64,000 bases of DNA. It comes from Antitrichia curtipendula. Its lineage: Eukaryota; Streptophyta; Bryopsida; Hypnales; Leucodontaceae. Position 1 is the stretch's first letter; the number at the start of each line of letters is the position of its first letter. A program made the position numbers and the translations under genes. This document shows positions 23,225-34,524 of this stretch, piece by piece. The stretch lies in contig OX579639.1 of assembly GCA_951230915.1 (NCBI GenBank), forward strand, positions 12,586,001 to 12,650,000, given 5' to 3'. The notes beneath the pieces are model-generated. The model was not told the origin of the DNA. It was given only the letters and a program-made list of their open reading frames with translations, and made no database searches.

Positions 23225-23439
23225 CACTAGAAGAAATCCATGTTTTTTTTGACATGCCGTGATTTTTATGATAGATTTTCTTGGACATCTATTTCGACAT
23301 CTAGCTATTTTTATGTCAACAATAACAACTAATGAACATTATAAACAACATAAAAACAGCTAGATGTCAAAATAGATTTCTAAAAATTCTATCATAAAAA
23401 ATCAAGGCTTTTAAAAATAAACATGGGTTTCTTCTAGTG
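23225..23439. mobile_element. CACTA-type MITE inside the Copia element
   Basis: A 215-bp element with ends CACTAGAAGAAATCCATG and, inward from the right, CACTAGAAGAAACCCATG. The 3-bp target duplication is ACT (23222-23224 and 23440-23442). Almost the whole element is an imperfect palindrome (arms about 95 bp around about 25 bp). CACTA ends with a 3-bp duplication mark the CACTA (En/Spm) superfamily. Confidence 0.88.
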
Positions 23440-24276
23440 ACTGTCTTTGAATTGCATCATTTCCACATTTTTGGTGCGTTGCATTTGTACATGTTCTCTC
23501 ACAGTAGTGAATTAAATTGCAAGAGCGTGCCTTCAAATGTATAATTGTTTTCTATTTCGAGTGTATTTGAGGGTACCGTTTTTACTAGCTCAATTTCCAC
23601 ACAATCAAAGTCAACAAAGACGTTCAATTTTCCAAATACCGGTTTTGCCATTCATCGAAATTAACCCACGAACCTGGTGTTTTTTGGAGGCTCTATTCGA
23701 CAGTATTGTTGCGTTGAAGGTTATTGATCCAATTCTCACCCCGCCCTACCAAGTCTGAGTGCCTCCTATCTCAGCTGACTCCATTGTTCCAATTGTCTGC
23801 AGCCCGGGACCTACATCACCATCAACATTGGCTCATGTAGAAGCCCCACCATCTGATCTTACTCCCATCAATGAAATGCTAAAGACTTGTCATGTTGCTC
23901 CGGAAGACTACCCAAATCTTACATCACCACAGGTACACTACGACCTTCTCAACGATTCTTAGTCTTCAAATAGCCTGCATGTTCTTTATTGTTCCACTTG
24001 AATGTGCTTTCCCAATATACAATTCATTGATTACACTGCCCATGCTGAGTTTTTTTGCAATATCAAAGCCTACCTATCTACATTTAAGGAACCAATATAT
24101 TAAAAGCATGTGTTATTGCCCTTGAGGAAACCTTGTTTTATAAGGACGCCGCTCAAAATCTGTATTGGATAAATGTCATGCAACAAGAAATGGCTGTTTT
24201 TCAAACCAAATGCACCTAGACATTAATTGACCTACTACCAGGCCATAGTGCAATTGCTATAAAGTGGACATACAAG

Positions 24277-24540
24277 TTGAAATTTGGTTTTGCATCCACT
24301 AATTTCCAATGCAAGGCACGATTGGTTGCCTACAGCAACCAACAACACTCAGATTTTGATTACCAGGAAACTTTTTCACATGTCGTTAAATGGAGCACAA
24401 TGCGCATAATTATATATTTAGCAGCTATGAACAATTGGCCACTCTTCCATCTTGACATCAAGACAACATTTTTAAATGGAGATATCCAAGAAATGATCTT
24501 TATCAAACAACCTTCTAGATTTATTGAACCCCAAAAATAA
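24277..24540 (+). pseudogene. Copia reverse transcriptase fragment
   Basis: Reads CKARLVAYSNQQHSDFDYQE, TFSHVVKWSTMRIIIYLAAM and HLDIKTTFLNGDIQE, the start of the RVT_2 domain of Copia polyproteins. It ends in a stop at 24540; further pieces follow in other frames. Confidence 0.85.
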
Positions 24541-25014
24541 CACTTGGTGTGTCAACTCCATAAAACACTCTACGGCCTCAAGTAGTCGTCACGAGCTTGG
24601 CACCAAAGAATCGATACATATCTTATCTCTACCGGTCTCCAACCATGTTCAACCAATCCAATCTTATATGTTTGTCGTGACGGAGATTCTATAGTCCTAT
24701 TTGTCATCTAAGTCAATAATTTACTACTCACAAGGAATCAATTGCAAAAAACTATCGCATTCTAGGACCACTTATGTTATGAATTCACAATGACCATCCT
24801 CGGATCTCTTTCATTATATCTTAGAGTTGACTTTATTTATAGCACCCATAGAATCTTAATGCCCCACAAACTCTATATTAATAAATGTCTGTAAGATATA
24901 GACCTCACTAAATGTATCCTTGCTACAACCTTGATGGAACCAAGTATTTACGGTAATTTGTCTTTGACAATGGACTCTCCTCTCCTTGATGACTACAAAA
25001 TCATATATTATTGA

Positions 25015-25622
25015 ATGGGTGTGGAAAAATTGCTCCATGTAACCAACATCCATCCGGACGTGGCTTTTGTAGTTGGCATTGTTACACTCTTTACAGTTGC
25101 TCCTCAAGAAGTCCATCTAAATGTTATAATATACATTTTCAAGTACTTACACGGAACCTTTGATTTAGCTATATACTATCCTAGAAGGGAGAAATTACAC
25201 CATACGGATTCTTGGATATTGATTATTTGAGAGATATAGATCTACAAAGATCCACCTTATAATACATTATGAACATTGGCGCCTCATTGATTCTTTGGAA
25301 GTATAAGCTACAAAACAAAGTTGCTTAGTCAAGTTCAAAAGTTGAATATAGAGCATTTGCAAAAATCACAAAAGAATCTATGTGGATACGAAACCTGCTT
25401 GAAGAGATTCATTTTTCCATTGTGCATCCTATAATTATATTTTGTGACAATCAAAGTTGCATCAAAATGTCAAAAATTTGGTATTTTAAGGGTACACGAG
25501 AAAAAATGTCATCTAATTATAGATCATGTAAGAAAGGGACAAATCTGCTTAGAATTTGTCTAGTCATAACAACAAACTACAAACATACTTACCAAGTCCT
25601 TGAGCAAAGTATTGTTTCATAA
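25015..25622 (+). pseudogene. Copia RT C-terminus and RNase H fragment
   Basis: The first part (HPDVAFVVGIVTLF, IIYIFKYLHGTFDLAIYY) matches the end of the Copia reverse transcriptase region. The second (VEYRAFAKITKESMWIRNLL, IIFCDNQSCIKMSK) matches RNase H. Stops and shifts separate them. Confidence 0.8.
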
Positions 25623-25783
25623 GATGAGTAATTGACTGAATTTGATTTCATCGACAAAGTTCAAAGGATCAACGTGAGCTTCATAGGCAAACAACTACAC
25701 TCATCGGAAGGTTACTGTAACCACTGTTCCGATGATCAAGATAGAATCATTTTCACAAATTAGAGTAGTAGACTAAGGGAGAG

Positions 25784-26005
25784 TGTTGGACACATATGTG
25801 TAATACATTCCTCTACTACTCTCCGTAGCTTAGACTTGTCAACAAGCAATGCTAGTTAGTTTGCAATCATAGGGTTAGTTAGGTTGTTAATAATGTTCTT
25901 CCCCTCTTCTATTCTTCGAGATAAAATCCCCTACTCATGGAATGAAAAAACCACTTGTATGGTATAGAAACATATTGTTGTGTATATTGTAGTGTGAAGC
26001 TATTA
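25784..26005 (+). repeat. Copia 3' LTR
   Basis: Starts TGTTGGACACATATG right after the purine tract; the end is decayed to CTATTA where the 5' LTR has TTACCA. Followed by the target duplication GGTAA. Confidence 0.88.
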
Positions 26006-26682
26006 GGTAACTATGAAGATGCCCTTCTTAACTTTGTACTGATTCAAACCGTAGAACTTTGCCACAAATTGCAACGTGACAAACAAATGGATTGAAAACA
26101 CGGATAGATCCATTGTGAGGAGTAGCTAACTTTCCTATATAATTCAAACATGCATGCACAATTTTGTGCAATCGAGACCTACAATATTAATCCGGCTAGG
26201 GTCTTCTATTTTGAAGTGACGCTGGGTTTTTTCATAAGGATGTCTATAATTGTAAGTCGGAATGCATCTTGACGCATTAAAATTCACGCTTGCCAAAATA
26301 AATTTTTTAAACGAGCTATTTGGGTTGTCTAGAAAATTATATTTTTGTAATTTTTTTAATGATGCTAGGGTTGAACTTCCTAACATTTTGATGGACATTT
26401 TGACGTCCAAATGTGACATGATGCTAAAACCATGTCATCATGAAGTACCCTAAACTAATATTTGGATTTGAAATCAACACATAATTCAATTTGTTAAAAG
26501 ATAAACATATGCCAACACTCTTGAACCACCTAAACAATGTGCAGGTTTCTCTTCTAAGTACCGCTTCAATGTATTGAAAACTAACAATGAAAGCTTTGAA
26601 TGTGGGGATTGTCACTAGTCAATGATCATGAAGGTCATATTCAACAAGGTAAAGAAGAGGGTAACTAAGAAGATGTCCTTAA
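26006..26682. repeat. Local duplication: end of unit I and start of unit II
   Basis: 26006-26217 continues unit I: the text GAAGATGCCCTTCTTAACTT matches 26669-26682 plus 27630 onward, but with no element at the TTAA. Unit II starts near 26218 and runs to 26682, then resumes at 27630 after element A1, and again after the insert at 27692-27941, ending near 28010. Confidence 0.75.
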
Positions 26683-27629
26683 CCCCTAAAGGACCAAACA
26701 CCGTTTTTTGACAACATAGCGTTTTTGGGCAGCTCACCACGAATGGAATTTTTATTTTTTTTCTTTGAAATTTTCACACAAGATGTGCCCAAGGAGTAGC
26801 TTTAGGGCCCAACAATTTTCATAACTTTTGACCACATGGTTAAAAAGTTATGGTATGATATGTAGTTTTCATTGTTCGGTGGGCAGCCCGGGCAGCAAAA
26901 AAAACTTCTTTACAAATCATTTTCTAGAGAAATAAAAATTTGAAATTGGTTCTCTAGATTTATGTGCACAAGGAAAGCTTTGAATCATTCCACTTCAATT
27001 TATGAGATGAAAGTTATGAGGAATTTTAGTTGTGGGTAGTTTGCGGGTAGTTATAGAATCTCTACTCTAAAATAAACTTTGAAGTCCTTTATTTAACTCA
27101 ATTTTCAATATTTTTGGAAAAAAATATAATCACAAGGTGTAGATTGTTTATTACAACATTACAATCGTTTGGATTGGCATTTTTCAATTCCATAATTAAA
27201 TCCTTAACAATTTAATGTTTTGAATCATTTTCTACTTCTTTCTACTTACTATTTTTTTCCTATATGTTGTACAATTCCAAATGATCTGAAATTTTTCAAG
27301 CATGTAGCTAACTTGCTTTGAAGAATGAATCCAAAGAGTTAGCACTATTTTGGACATTTTTTCATACAAATGTGACCATGTGAAGTGCAGCTGCCCGGTT
27401 TTTCGCAGGGACAAAAAAAGTTTTTTTGTCACTTCAAATGCTAATATCTTGCAATCTACATGGTGGAAATTTCTGAAATTTTTTCCACATCTTCTCAAAC
27501 TAGTTTACTACAAGAATCCTATGGTTACATGTGTCCAAAAATGTTTTTTTTCCAAAATTTGGTACTTGTACTAGAAATGGCAGTTTGGGAGCGTTTTTTT
27601 GTGAAAACATAGTCAAAAACCTTTAGGGG
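26683..27629. mobile_element. TTAA-flanked element, family A copy 1
   Basis: A 947-bp element between TTAA at 26679-26682 and 27630-27633. Ends: CCCCTAAAGGACC and, inward from the right, CCCCTAAAGGTTT. Copies 2 (41955-42900) and 3 (48311-49245, opposite orientation) match along the full length, including GGGCAGCCCGGGCAGC and AACTTTTGACCACATGGTTAAAAAG. Unit I of the duplication shows the empty site. No transposase is encoded. TTAA target and C-rich ends imply mobilisation by a piggyBac-type transposase. Confidence 0.88.
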
Positions 27630-27691
27630 TTAACTTTGTATTGGATTCAAACCATAGAACTTTGCCATGAATTGCAATGTGACATACAAAT

Positions 27692-27941
27692 GGCGTATTT
27701 AACTACTTTTGGACTTTTGAAAGTCCAAAATTCATACTATTCATCAGAAGATCTCTTAATTGAGCATCATGGGATCTATCTAAATTATTTAGATAGAGGG
27801 ATCAATCAAAAACGTTGGGAGATCTATACAAGCATCAAGGGATCTCCTGATCTATACAAACATCAGGAGATCTCCCAATATTTGTATAGATCGTGCTTAG
27901 TCTAGAATTCATTCAATGGTCTAAAAGTAATTAAATATGCC
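27692..27941. mobile_element. 250-bp TIR element in duplication unit II
   Basis: Inverted ends of about 24 bp: GGCGTATTTAACTACTTTTG on the left and GGCATATTTAATTACTTTTA inward from the right. Imperfect flanking repeats ATACAAAT and ATACAAGG suggest an 8-bp target duplication. Unit I lacks it (CAAATGGATTGAAAAC continues directly). The interior contains several small hairpins around GATCTATAC-type sequence. The superfamily is uncertain. Confidence 0.6.
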
Positions 27942-28010
27942 ATACAAGGATTAAAAACATGGACAGATCTATTGTGAGGAGCAACTAGCTTTAATTTGCA
28001 CTAGGACATG

Positions 28011-29210
28011 TAATGTCTTTAAAGAATCTAATTTATTTGTGTGAATATTATTGCAATTTAATGAAATATTGGATGATGATAACATATTATTCACATTCCC
28101 AATCCACCTATAAACAATTATGCTTGTCTATATTTGTCAATGGTTTAATTGAAAATCTCAAATTTGTTCATTTAGTATACTAGAATTTAAAAAAATGATA
28201 AATCCTACTATGCATTTGTCCTATTGAAGAATATAATTATGATGCATAGGTAATGTATTTTATATATTTTTATACTGATAAATACAAGGTGCCTTAAATT
28301 TGTAAAAGAGAAACTGTAAATTGTAAAACATTATAAATGATGAATAATTTAACTAAATTTTTTTATAATTATAAACTAATAAATAAATGACTTTGGTGTT
28401 TGGTTTAATCAAAAGATGTATTTGTTCCCAAAAGATTGTTTTGACAATACATCTCTCCTGACACCAATATTTGTACAATTATGTGTTGAAAGCTCAAAAT
28501 TGTTGTCTATAATTAAGCTTTTTGAGCCTAAAACAATTGCTTCACTCAAATGTCACACGTAGCATGAGAGAAGACAATTCTACTTTTTTGTATTAATTTT
28601 AAAATTTTGTATATTGTCAATTCATTTTTCGTATGAAAAGACATTGAAGTGATCAAACAAGTGCAAGTGACCTTATACAATCACTTAAATATTGTAGATG
28701 AAAATGAAAACAAAAATGACCAATTATAGATTTATATAGATTTAAATAATAATTTATAAAATACCAAAGCTCATTACTTTTTTGTACCATGATTAACTTG
28801 TAATCCCTAAGATGATTCTATATAGAGTTGCTCTCTTTGAAGCATCTTTTCTACTATTAAAAGGTTTTCAAGGAACTTTCCATTATAATTTCACAATAAT
28901 TGCTACAATGGCATGTTCATTGAACCTTTCAACAATGTACTTGTGAGAATTAAGCAACACTTTAAAAAGAATTGAAACATCTTAGTACCAAGAGAGTAAT
29001 ATATTCATTGAATTTTTTTCTCAAAACGTAATTTTCAATAGTTTTGTGAATCTTGACATCTCAAATAAAAATTAGAATGTTTTTCCATGCTTTCACCTTT
29101 ACCGCTTTTTGTCAAAAAATCTGCATCTTCCATGAATTTCACTTTCAATAACTTTCACTTTCTAGGCCTAATTTCCACTACATTGTCAAATAAAGTCTAA
29201 TTTGTGAGGA
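28011..29210. other. AT-rich gene-free DNA
   Basis: Very AT-rich with stops in all frames. I see no gene, RNA or transposon end. Confidence 0.5.
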
Positions 29211-29231
29211 ACTCAAGGCAGTTACTGCCTC

Positions 29232-29268
29232 TTTTGAGTGCATAGTGAGTGTCACTATGCACTCAAAA
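29232..29268. repeat. Perfect 17-bp hairpin
   Basis: TTTTGAGTGCATAGTGA and its exact complement around a GTG loop. It lies about 530 bp before the transposase gene and could be part of that transposon's end, which I could not define. Confidence 0.8.
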
Positions 29269-31538
29269 AAAATTCGAATTTATTTATTTTTTCAATTAAG
29301 GTAAGTGTGCCATTTACCGGACGCTTCGTAAAACCAGACACGCACTGCACAAAGCACCGCACAAATTTAGGAATCGGGGAACAACAACAACAATAAGGAT
29401 GAGAACGCATTTGGATGAACTTGTCTAGAACACGGATGATCTTCTGTGATGGTCGATGATCATTCAAGATGAAAGCAGCATGCGTACTACAGTTGCGAAA
29501 CTGAATGATTCTTTAAGCATAATGGATGAAATATTTGAGCTACCATTCTACATACTATACAAGAACCACTTTCAAGATTGGAGGGTTTCAAGACAGAGGC
29601 ACAGGCACTTTCAAGGCGAAGGCATAGGCACACTTCAAGTAGTGTTGTGGAGGAGTGAAGTTGCACATCAAATTATACAAACAAGATTTACAAAAACAAA
29701 GTAAGATTTTCAAAATACCTTTCAAGTTTTCAAAAATCAACTTCACCTTCCAAATTCTCAAACTCAACTCCAACATTCAATCCAATGCTTTTTGTTTACA
29801 ATGGCTGCATGTGCTACAACCCTAGACAGATCAATTATATACTTCTTGTATGTGGTGGAGATGAGGCCTCCAGCCAAGAGAGCATGGCAACATTTACATA
29901 CTAATGCAATTGTACCCAAGAAGCTAAGGAGTGGACCAATGGCAAAGGAAACAAGAATTGGTCACCCAATGGAACAACTTGGAAGTAGTCCAAGACTTGA
30001 ACCTATAGTACTCAAAAAGAAGACAAGCAAGAAGAGGGGTCAATGGTTAGAAGGTGACATGCAACTAGCACTTGAAGCAATTGCAACCAAAAAGATGTCT
30101 ATAAGGTAAGTTGGAGAATTCTATGGGATACCACCTTCAAGCATTCAAGATTGGAAGAGAAAAACAACAACTTCTAAAACAATAGGTCACCAAACCTACC
30201 TCACAGAAGTTGAAGAACTGGCAGTTGTTCAATGGTGCTTTGCAATGCAGAAAGTAGCCTTGTGTGTTACTTTGAATATGTTGAAGTTCACTATCAAGGG
30301 TATCTTACAAAATTCACCAAGAAAGCATCCTTTCAGAGAAGAAGTTCCTAGTGCAAAATGGTGGGCTCTGTTCAAACAAAGGCATCTAGATATCAGTCTG
30401 AGGTGTGCAGATGGGTTGGAGGTTAGGAGAGCTTTAGGGTTTACAAAGAAAACTACATCAGCATTCTACAACCTTCTACAACAGATTTATGGTGCCCAAG
30501 ACTACCACCCTAGTCACATATGGAATTCAGATGAGACAGGCGTGAGTGTTGGGGATGGTAATTCAACAATCAAGGTTATTGCCAAAAAAGGAAGCAAGGC
30601 AGTGAGGTTTACCTATGCAGATAACATGGAGTGGATGTCCATCATGACATGTGTGAATGCTGCTGGTTCTTATATCCCAAACCTGTATATCTTTAAGAAG
30701 AAAACCAGGCCACAAATCAATTATATTAGAGATTGTGAGGTTGGGGCAACAATGACATTCCAAAAAAATGGATACATGACATCTGAGATCTTCTTAGAAT
30801 GGTTAGTTCATTTCAAAAACAATGTACCAGGTGGAATGTCCAAGGATAACAAGCATTTGCTAATACTAGATGGGCATGCAAGCCACGTGACTAATGAGGC
30901 TATCAAGTTTGGAAGAGAAAATGGATTAGACATTCTTACCCTTCCTTCACATTGCTCCCATGAACTTCAGCCATTGGATGTGGCAATCTTCTACCCATTC
31001 AAATTGAACCTAATTGTGGAGAAAATGAGCAAGATGAGGAGCAATCTCTAATGGGCACAAGGACCTACAATGAAGTCTACACTTGCTGAAATGTGTTCAA
31101 AAGCTCTAGCAAAAGCTCTTAAACCAGAAAATATCAAATCTGGCTTTGCTATCACATGTATATATCCTATTAATATAACAGCCATTGATTCAAAATTGGG
31201 GCCGACTACTGTACAGAAAGGAGAGAGGACTCTACAAGGGGAACAAAATGTCCAAGTTGATTCCATTATACCAGGAATTTTCTCACAAGTAAGGCATTTT
31301 CCAATACTATCACCTATACCAAGTCTATTCCCAGAGTTAGAGGTGTCCATATTTGAACCATTTTTCCAAGGTGCAGTTGCTAAATCTCCTGAAGTGATCA
31401 TCAAATCCCTTTCACAATTGTCCTTGACAACTAATTCAAACCCTTTACATGCTACAACTCTAAACAGAAGGTTAGACTAACAAACCAATAGATGAGCATC
31501 TCTAAGTTATATAACAATTGTTATTTCAAGAACACAAT

Positions 31539-33734
31539 CACTACAAGAAAACGGCCATAAATGTGACTGCAAAACGTGACTGCGCTGATTTTGCGACTAG
31601 AACGCCACTTGACCTCTCTAATTGCACCAGCGGGTTGAGATCCAGAGCGCTGGAGTCATTCTGCAATCGTGACTGTGAATGCCGGATGAACAGTGAACGT
31701 GCTGAAGTTTTCATCTACAGCATTCCGTTCATATGGGCGACGATGCAGTGACGTGGCGAATTGGAACGCGACTGCAGGAGGCAAAGTCACGACTGAGTCG
31801 TGTAGTTTCAATTTTTGGAAATGTAGGTGACTTCAAAGTCACTGCAAAGTGACTACAAAATGACTACAGCGCTAGGAAGAGTCACTCAGTCGGCGTTTTC
31901 TTTTACTAATGGATAAAGAAAAAGATGGGTCTTTGTGGTACATGAAAGATAGGGTGAGGACAGTTTCGGGTATGTCACTATAGTATGACTGCAGTATGAC
32001 TACAGTGGGTTTTCTAACAAAATACAAAGAGGCATGCAATAGGGGCATCTTTTAGAATATTGGGGTTTAGGAATGTCTGAATGAATGCAAGTCAACTAAG
32101 ATGTAGTGCTAGGGTACCTTAAATGAATTAATTTTAGGAGAGCAAGGTGTACAAGCCTTATTGCACATGTTTTAAAAATTGAACATTAGTTGGAGAATGA
32201 AATAATTGCATTCATTCCATTGGGCTGCCGTGACTTAGACACATGCTGTACGGAATCATTTTGAAGAAACCATGCTGTGGATAGCGTCATCAGTGTTTAA
32301 GGCGCTTCCATATCGGCTTGCTGTTAGGTTTAGGGTTTGCATTAGAATACAAGGTATAGGGAAATGTTTAAAGTTGTTGAGGCCAGAACTTGTGGCAATT
32401 CAATAGAGCGTGAATGAAAAGAAGTGAACATGGCCCTCTAATTACCCAGTACAGGGACAAGACGCTGAGGTTGCAATTACAGGCGACATGACTGCAATAT
32501 GACTGCGGTTTGTTTGTCAAGTAACTCCACTATGACTGCAGCAAGTCTATCACGTAACTACACAATGACTAGTACATGACTGCCCCCCCCCCTCCATTCT
32601 CTCATTCCCTGTTTTTCATTCTCTCATTCCCTGTTTTCTACTTCAAAAATTGAAACTATTTTTAGGAGTTAAACTTCCAATTTGAACTAAATCAATTCCA
32701 TTGTGGAGGCCATAGTCGAAAGTGAGTAAACTATTGTCATATATTGTGATTGCAATTTACTCTAAAGTGACTACGTAATGACTTCCGCATCACTATACTA
32801 CTATGACATTAACATTTTACAAATCCCACATGGTTTGTCTTGTCTCCTACTACCCACTTGTATAAAAGGCTTGTCATTTGAACTCTTCATATTCACACAC
32901 TAAATGGCTTGAGAAGCCATTTGACACATATGCAAAATTAAGTGTATTGTATATTATGTATTTGTATATGGTGTATTGTGCATTGTATATTTGTATATGG
33001 TGCATTGTGTATTTGTATATTGTGTATGGTATGTTGCTATGGGATTTTGAATGTATTCATATTCAAATATAGAATAACTAGTCATTGCACAATTATCATT
33101 ACACTCATTTTGCACATTTCACCACAATTTGAAAATAATCTTCAAATTTTTTAGATTTTAGGAAATAATCCAAGATTTCAAAAAATAATATTCAAATTTC
33201 CTAGATTTCAAAATATAATCGTAGATTTCAGAAAATAATCCTAGATTTCAAAAATGTAATCCTAGATTTCAGAAAATTATCCTAGATTTCAAAAATGTAA
33301 TCCTAGATTTTGAAATGTAATCCTAGATTTTAAAAATGTAGTCCTAGATTGTAGAAAATAATCCTAGATTTCAGAAGGGTTGGATGCAACTCCAGAATGA
33401 CTTCACCGTGACTGCACTTTCCTTGTCCACATCAGATTTATAAGGGGTGAAATCCTTGTCCACCTAGTCCACAAAAGCCCTTCCTTTCCACATGGTAGTT
33501 GAAAACCATCTTTTCTTAGGCTGTCTTTCTTTATCTCACTCAATGGAGCCTCTTCTCATCCAAAGTCTCATCCGTTCCCTCTTCGTTAGGTGATAATACC
33601 CCTGCAGTCATTCTTGTAAATGACTTGTCCGAAATGACTGCAGCGCCACGGAGTCATTCTTTCGTTTTGCGACTGCACTGCGACTGTTTTGCAGTCATTT
33701 GCGCAGTCACATTTTTCGCTATTTTTTTGTAGTG
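31539..33734. mobile_element. Non-autonomous CACTA transposon, 2.2 kb
   Basis: Ends CACTACAAGAAAACGG and, inward from the right, CACTACAAAAAAATAGC, with the 3-bp duplication AAT at 31536-31538 and 33735-33737. The subterminal regions are crowded with TGACTGC/GTGACTGCA motifs in both directions, as in CACTA elements where the transposase binds. No transposase is seen. It sits in the probable intron of the Tigger/pogo-like gene. Confidence 0.92.
33150..33376. repeat. Minisatellite inside the CACTA element
   Basis: About ten imperfect copies of a unit of roughly 20-22 bp containing AATCCTAGATTTCA, with alternating AAAATAATC and AAATGTAATC spacers. Confidence 0.75.
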
Positions 33735-34524
33735 AATATTACAAATGATGTTTCAATTATGTAACAACTAATACATATTTGTATGTTTAGTTCTTACCAA
33801 AATCAAGCTGAGGAAGAAGATGCAATTGACCTAAATGATGAGATTCCAGTTGAATATCAAGGATGGCATTGTGGTCACATAGAAGAGGAAGAATATAAAT
33901 TAGTCATACCTCCAACAAATTTTTTTTGTCATGAGCTGGTGCAATCCACACCAAACCTAGCTTCCATACCACATGTTGCAAATGCTACAGTTGCTGCACC
34001 AATTCAACATCAGAAACCATGTGAGATACTTGAGCAAAGCAAAGCAACACTTTCACAGATCCTTGCAATTCCAAGATTCATCTCAACCAAAGCAAGGAAG
34101 AGAACTATTGCTTTGTATAGTCACAATAAGCTCATTACAAGTGAATCGTTTGCTGCTAAGATCAAAAAAAAAGGAAGACAGGGAAGTTGAATTAAAATTA
34201 GCCCTTCAAGAGAAAAGGAAAAAAAAGCAAGAAGAATCACATAAGAAGAAGCAAGAAAAAGAAAGCAATGGCTATGGAAACCATGGATGCAGCATTCAAA
34301 AGGGAAACGAAGTTGGGAAGAGGCTCCACCTCCCGCCAATGCCGGTCAAAAAATACAAGCCCAGTAAAACACTTCTTCACCAAAAAACACTTCTTCACCA
34401 AGTTCTTCCTGACGACCTTCAAGATCTTGCTATGAAGAGATCAAAAGGAGCTCTCTTGGGTACAAAGAGACCAAACTTGAACTTGAGCTGTCCCTCGATA
34501 GAGAAGTGCTTCACGGCCAAATGA

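Larger units (their letters stand above)
21815..26005 (+). mobile_element. Degenerate Copia LTR retrotransposon
   Basis: Two LTRs of about 220 bp (21815-22034 and 25784-26005) flank an internal region, with the 5-bp target duplication GGTAA at 21810-21814 and 26006-26010. A primer-binding site of the initiator tRNA-Met type, TGGTATTAGAGTG, follows the 5' LTR at once, and a purine tract AAGGGAGAG (25775-25783) precedes the 3' LTR. The internal order gag, integrase, reverse transcriptase, RNase H is that of Ty1/Copia. Every domain is broken by stops or shifts. The LTRs have clearly diverged, so the insertion is old. It carries a CACTA MITE at 23225-23439. Confidence 0.9.
29801..34524 (+). pseudogene. 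Tigger/pogo-like DDE transposase, decayed
   Basis: The frame starts at ATG 29801 (context ACAATGG). It encodes a basic region and a psq-type helix-turn-helix (EFYGIPPSSIQDWKRK), a CENP-B-like part (KWWALFKQRHLDISLR), then the DDE_1 core: WNSDETG (first Asp, codon 30530), LLILDGHASH (second, 30869) and HELQPLDVAIFYPFK (third, 30977). In-frame TAA codons interrupt it at 30107-30109 and 31049-31051; both sides stay in the same frame. After about 31470 an intron is likely (AACAGAAG/GTTAGA to TTTAG at 33789); it holds a 2.2-kb CACTA element. The downstream exon (SYQNQAEEEDAIDLNDE, then TSESFAAKIKKK) shifts frame in an A-rich run near 34165 and continues as KKEDREVELKLALQEKRKKK, the Lys/Glu-rich tail typical of this family. 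The transposon's ends were not found. Non-functional as it stands. Confidence 0.85.

Noticed and set aside
27232..27498. Minus-strand open frame similar to 48479-48706 (+), as if a conserved small protein
   Set aside because: Both lie in family A elements and share DNA similarity throughout; the third copy has stops in the same frame, so protein conservation is not supported.
32878..33154. Cys/Tyr/Ile-rich hydrophobic open frame
   Set aside because: It translates TTGTATAT-type simple repeats inside the CACTA element.
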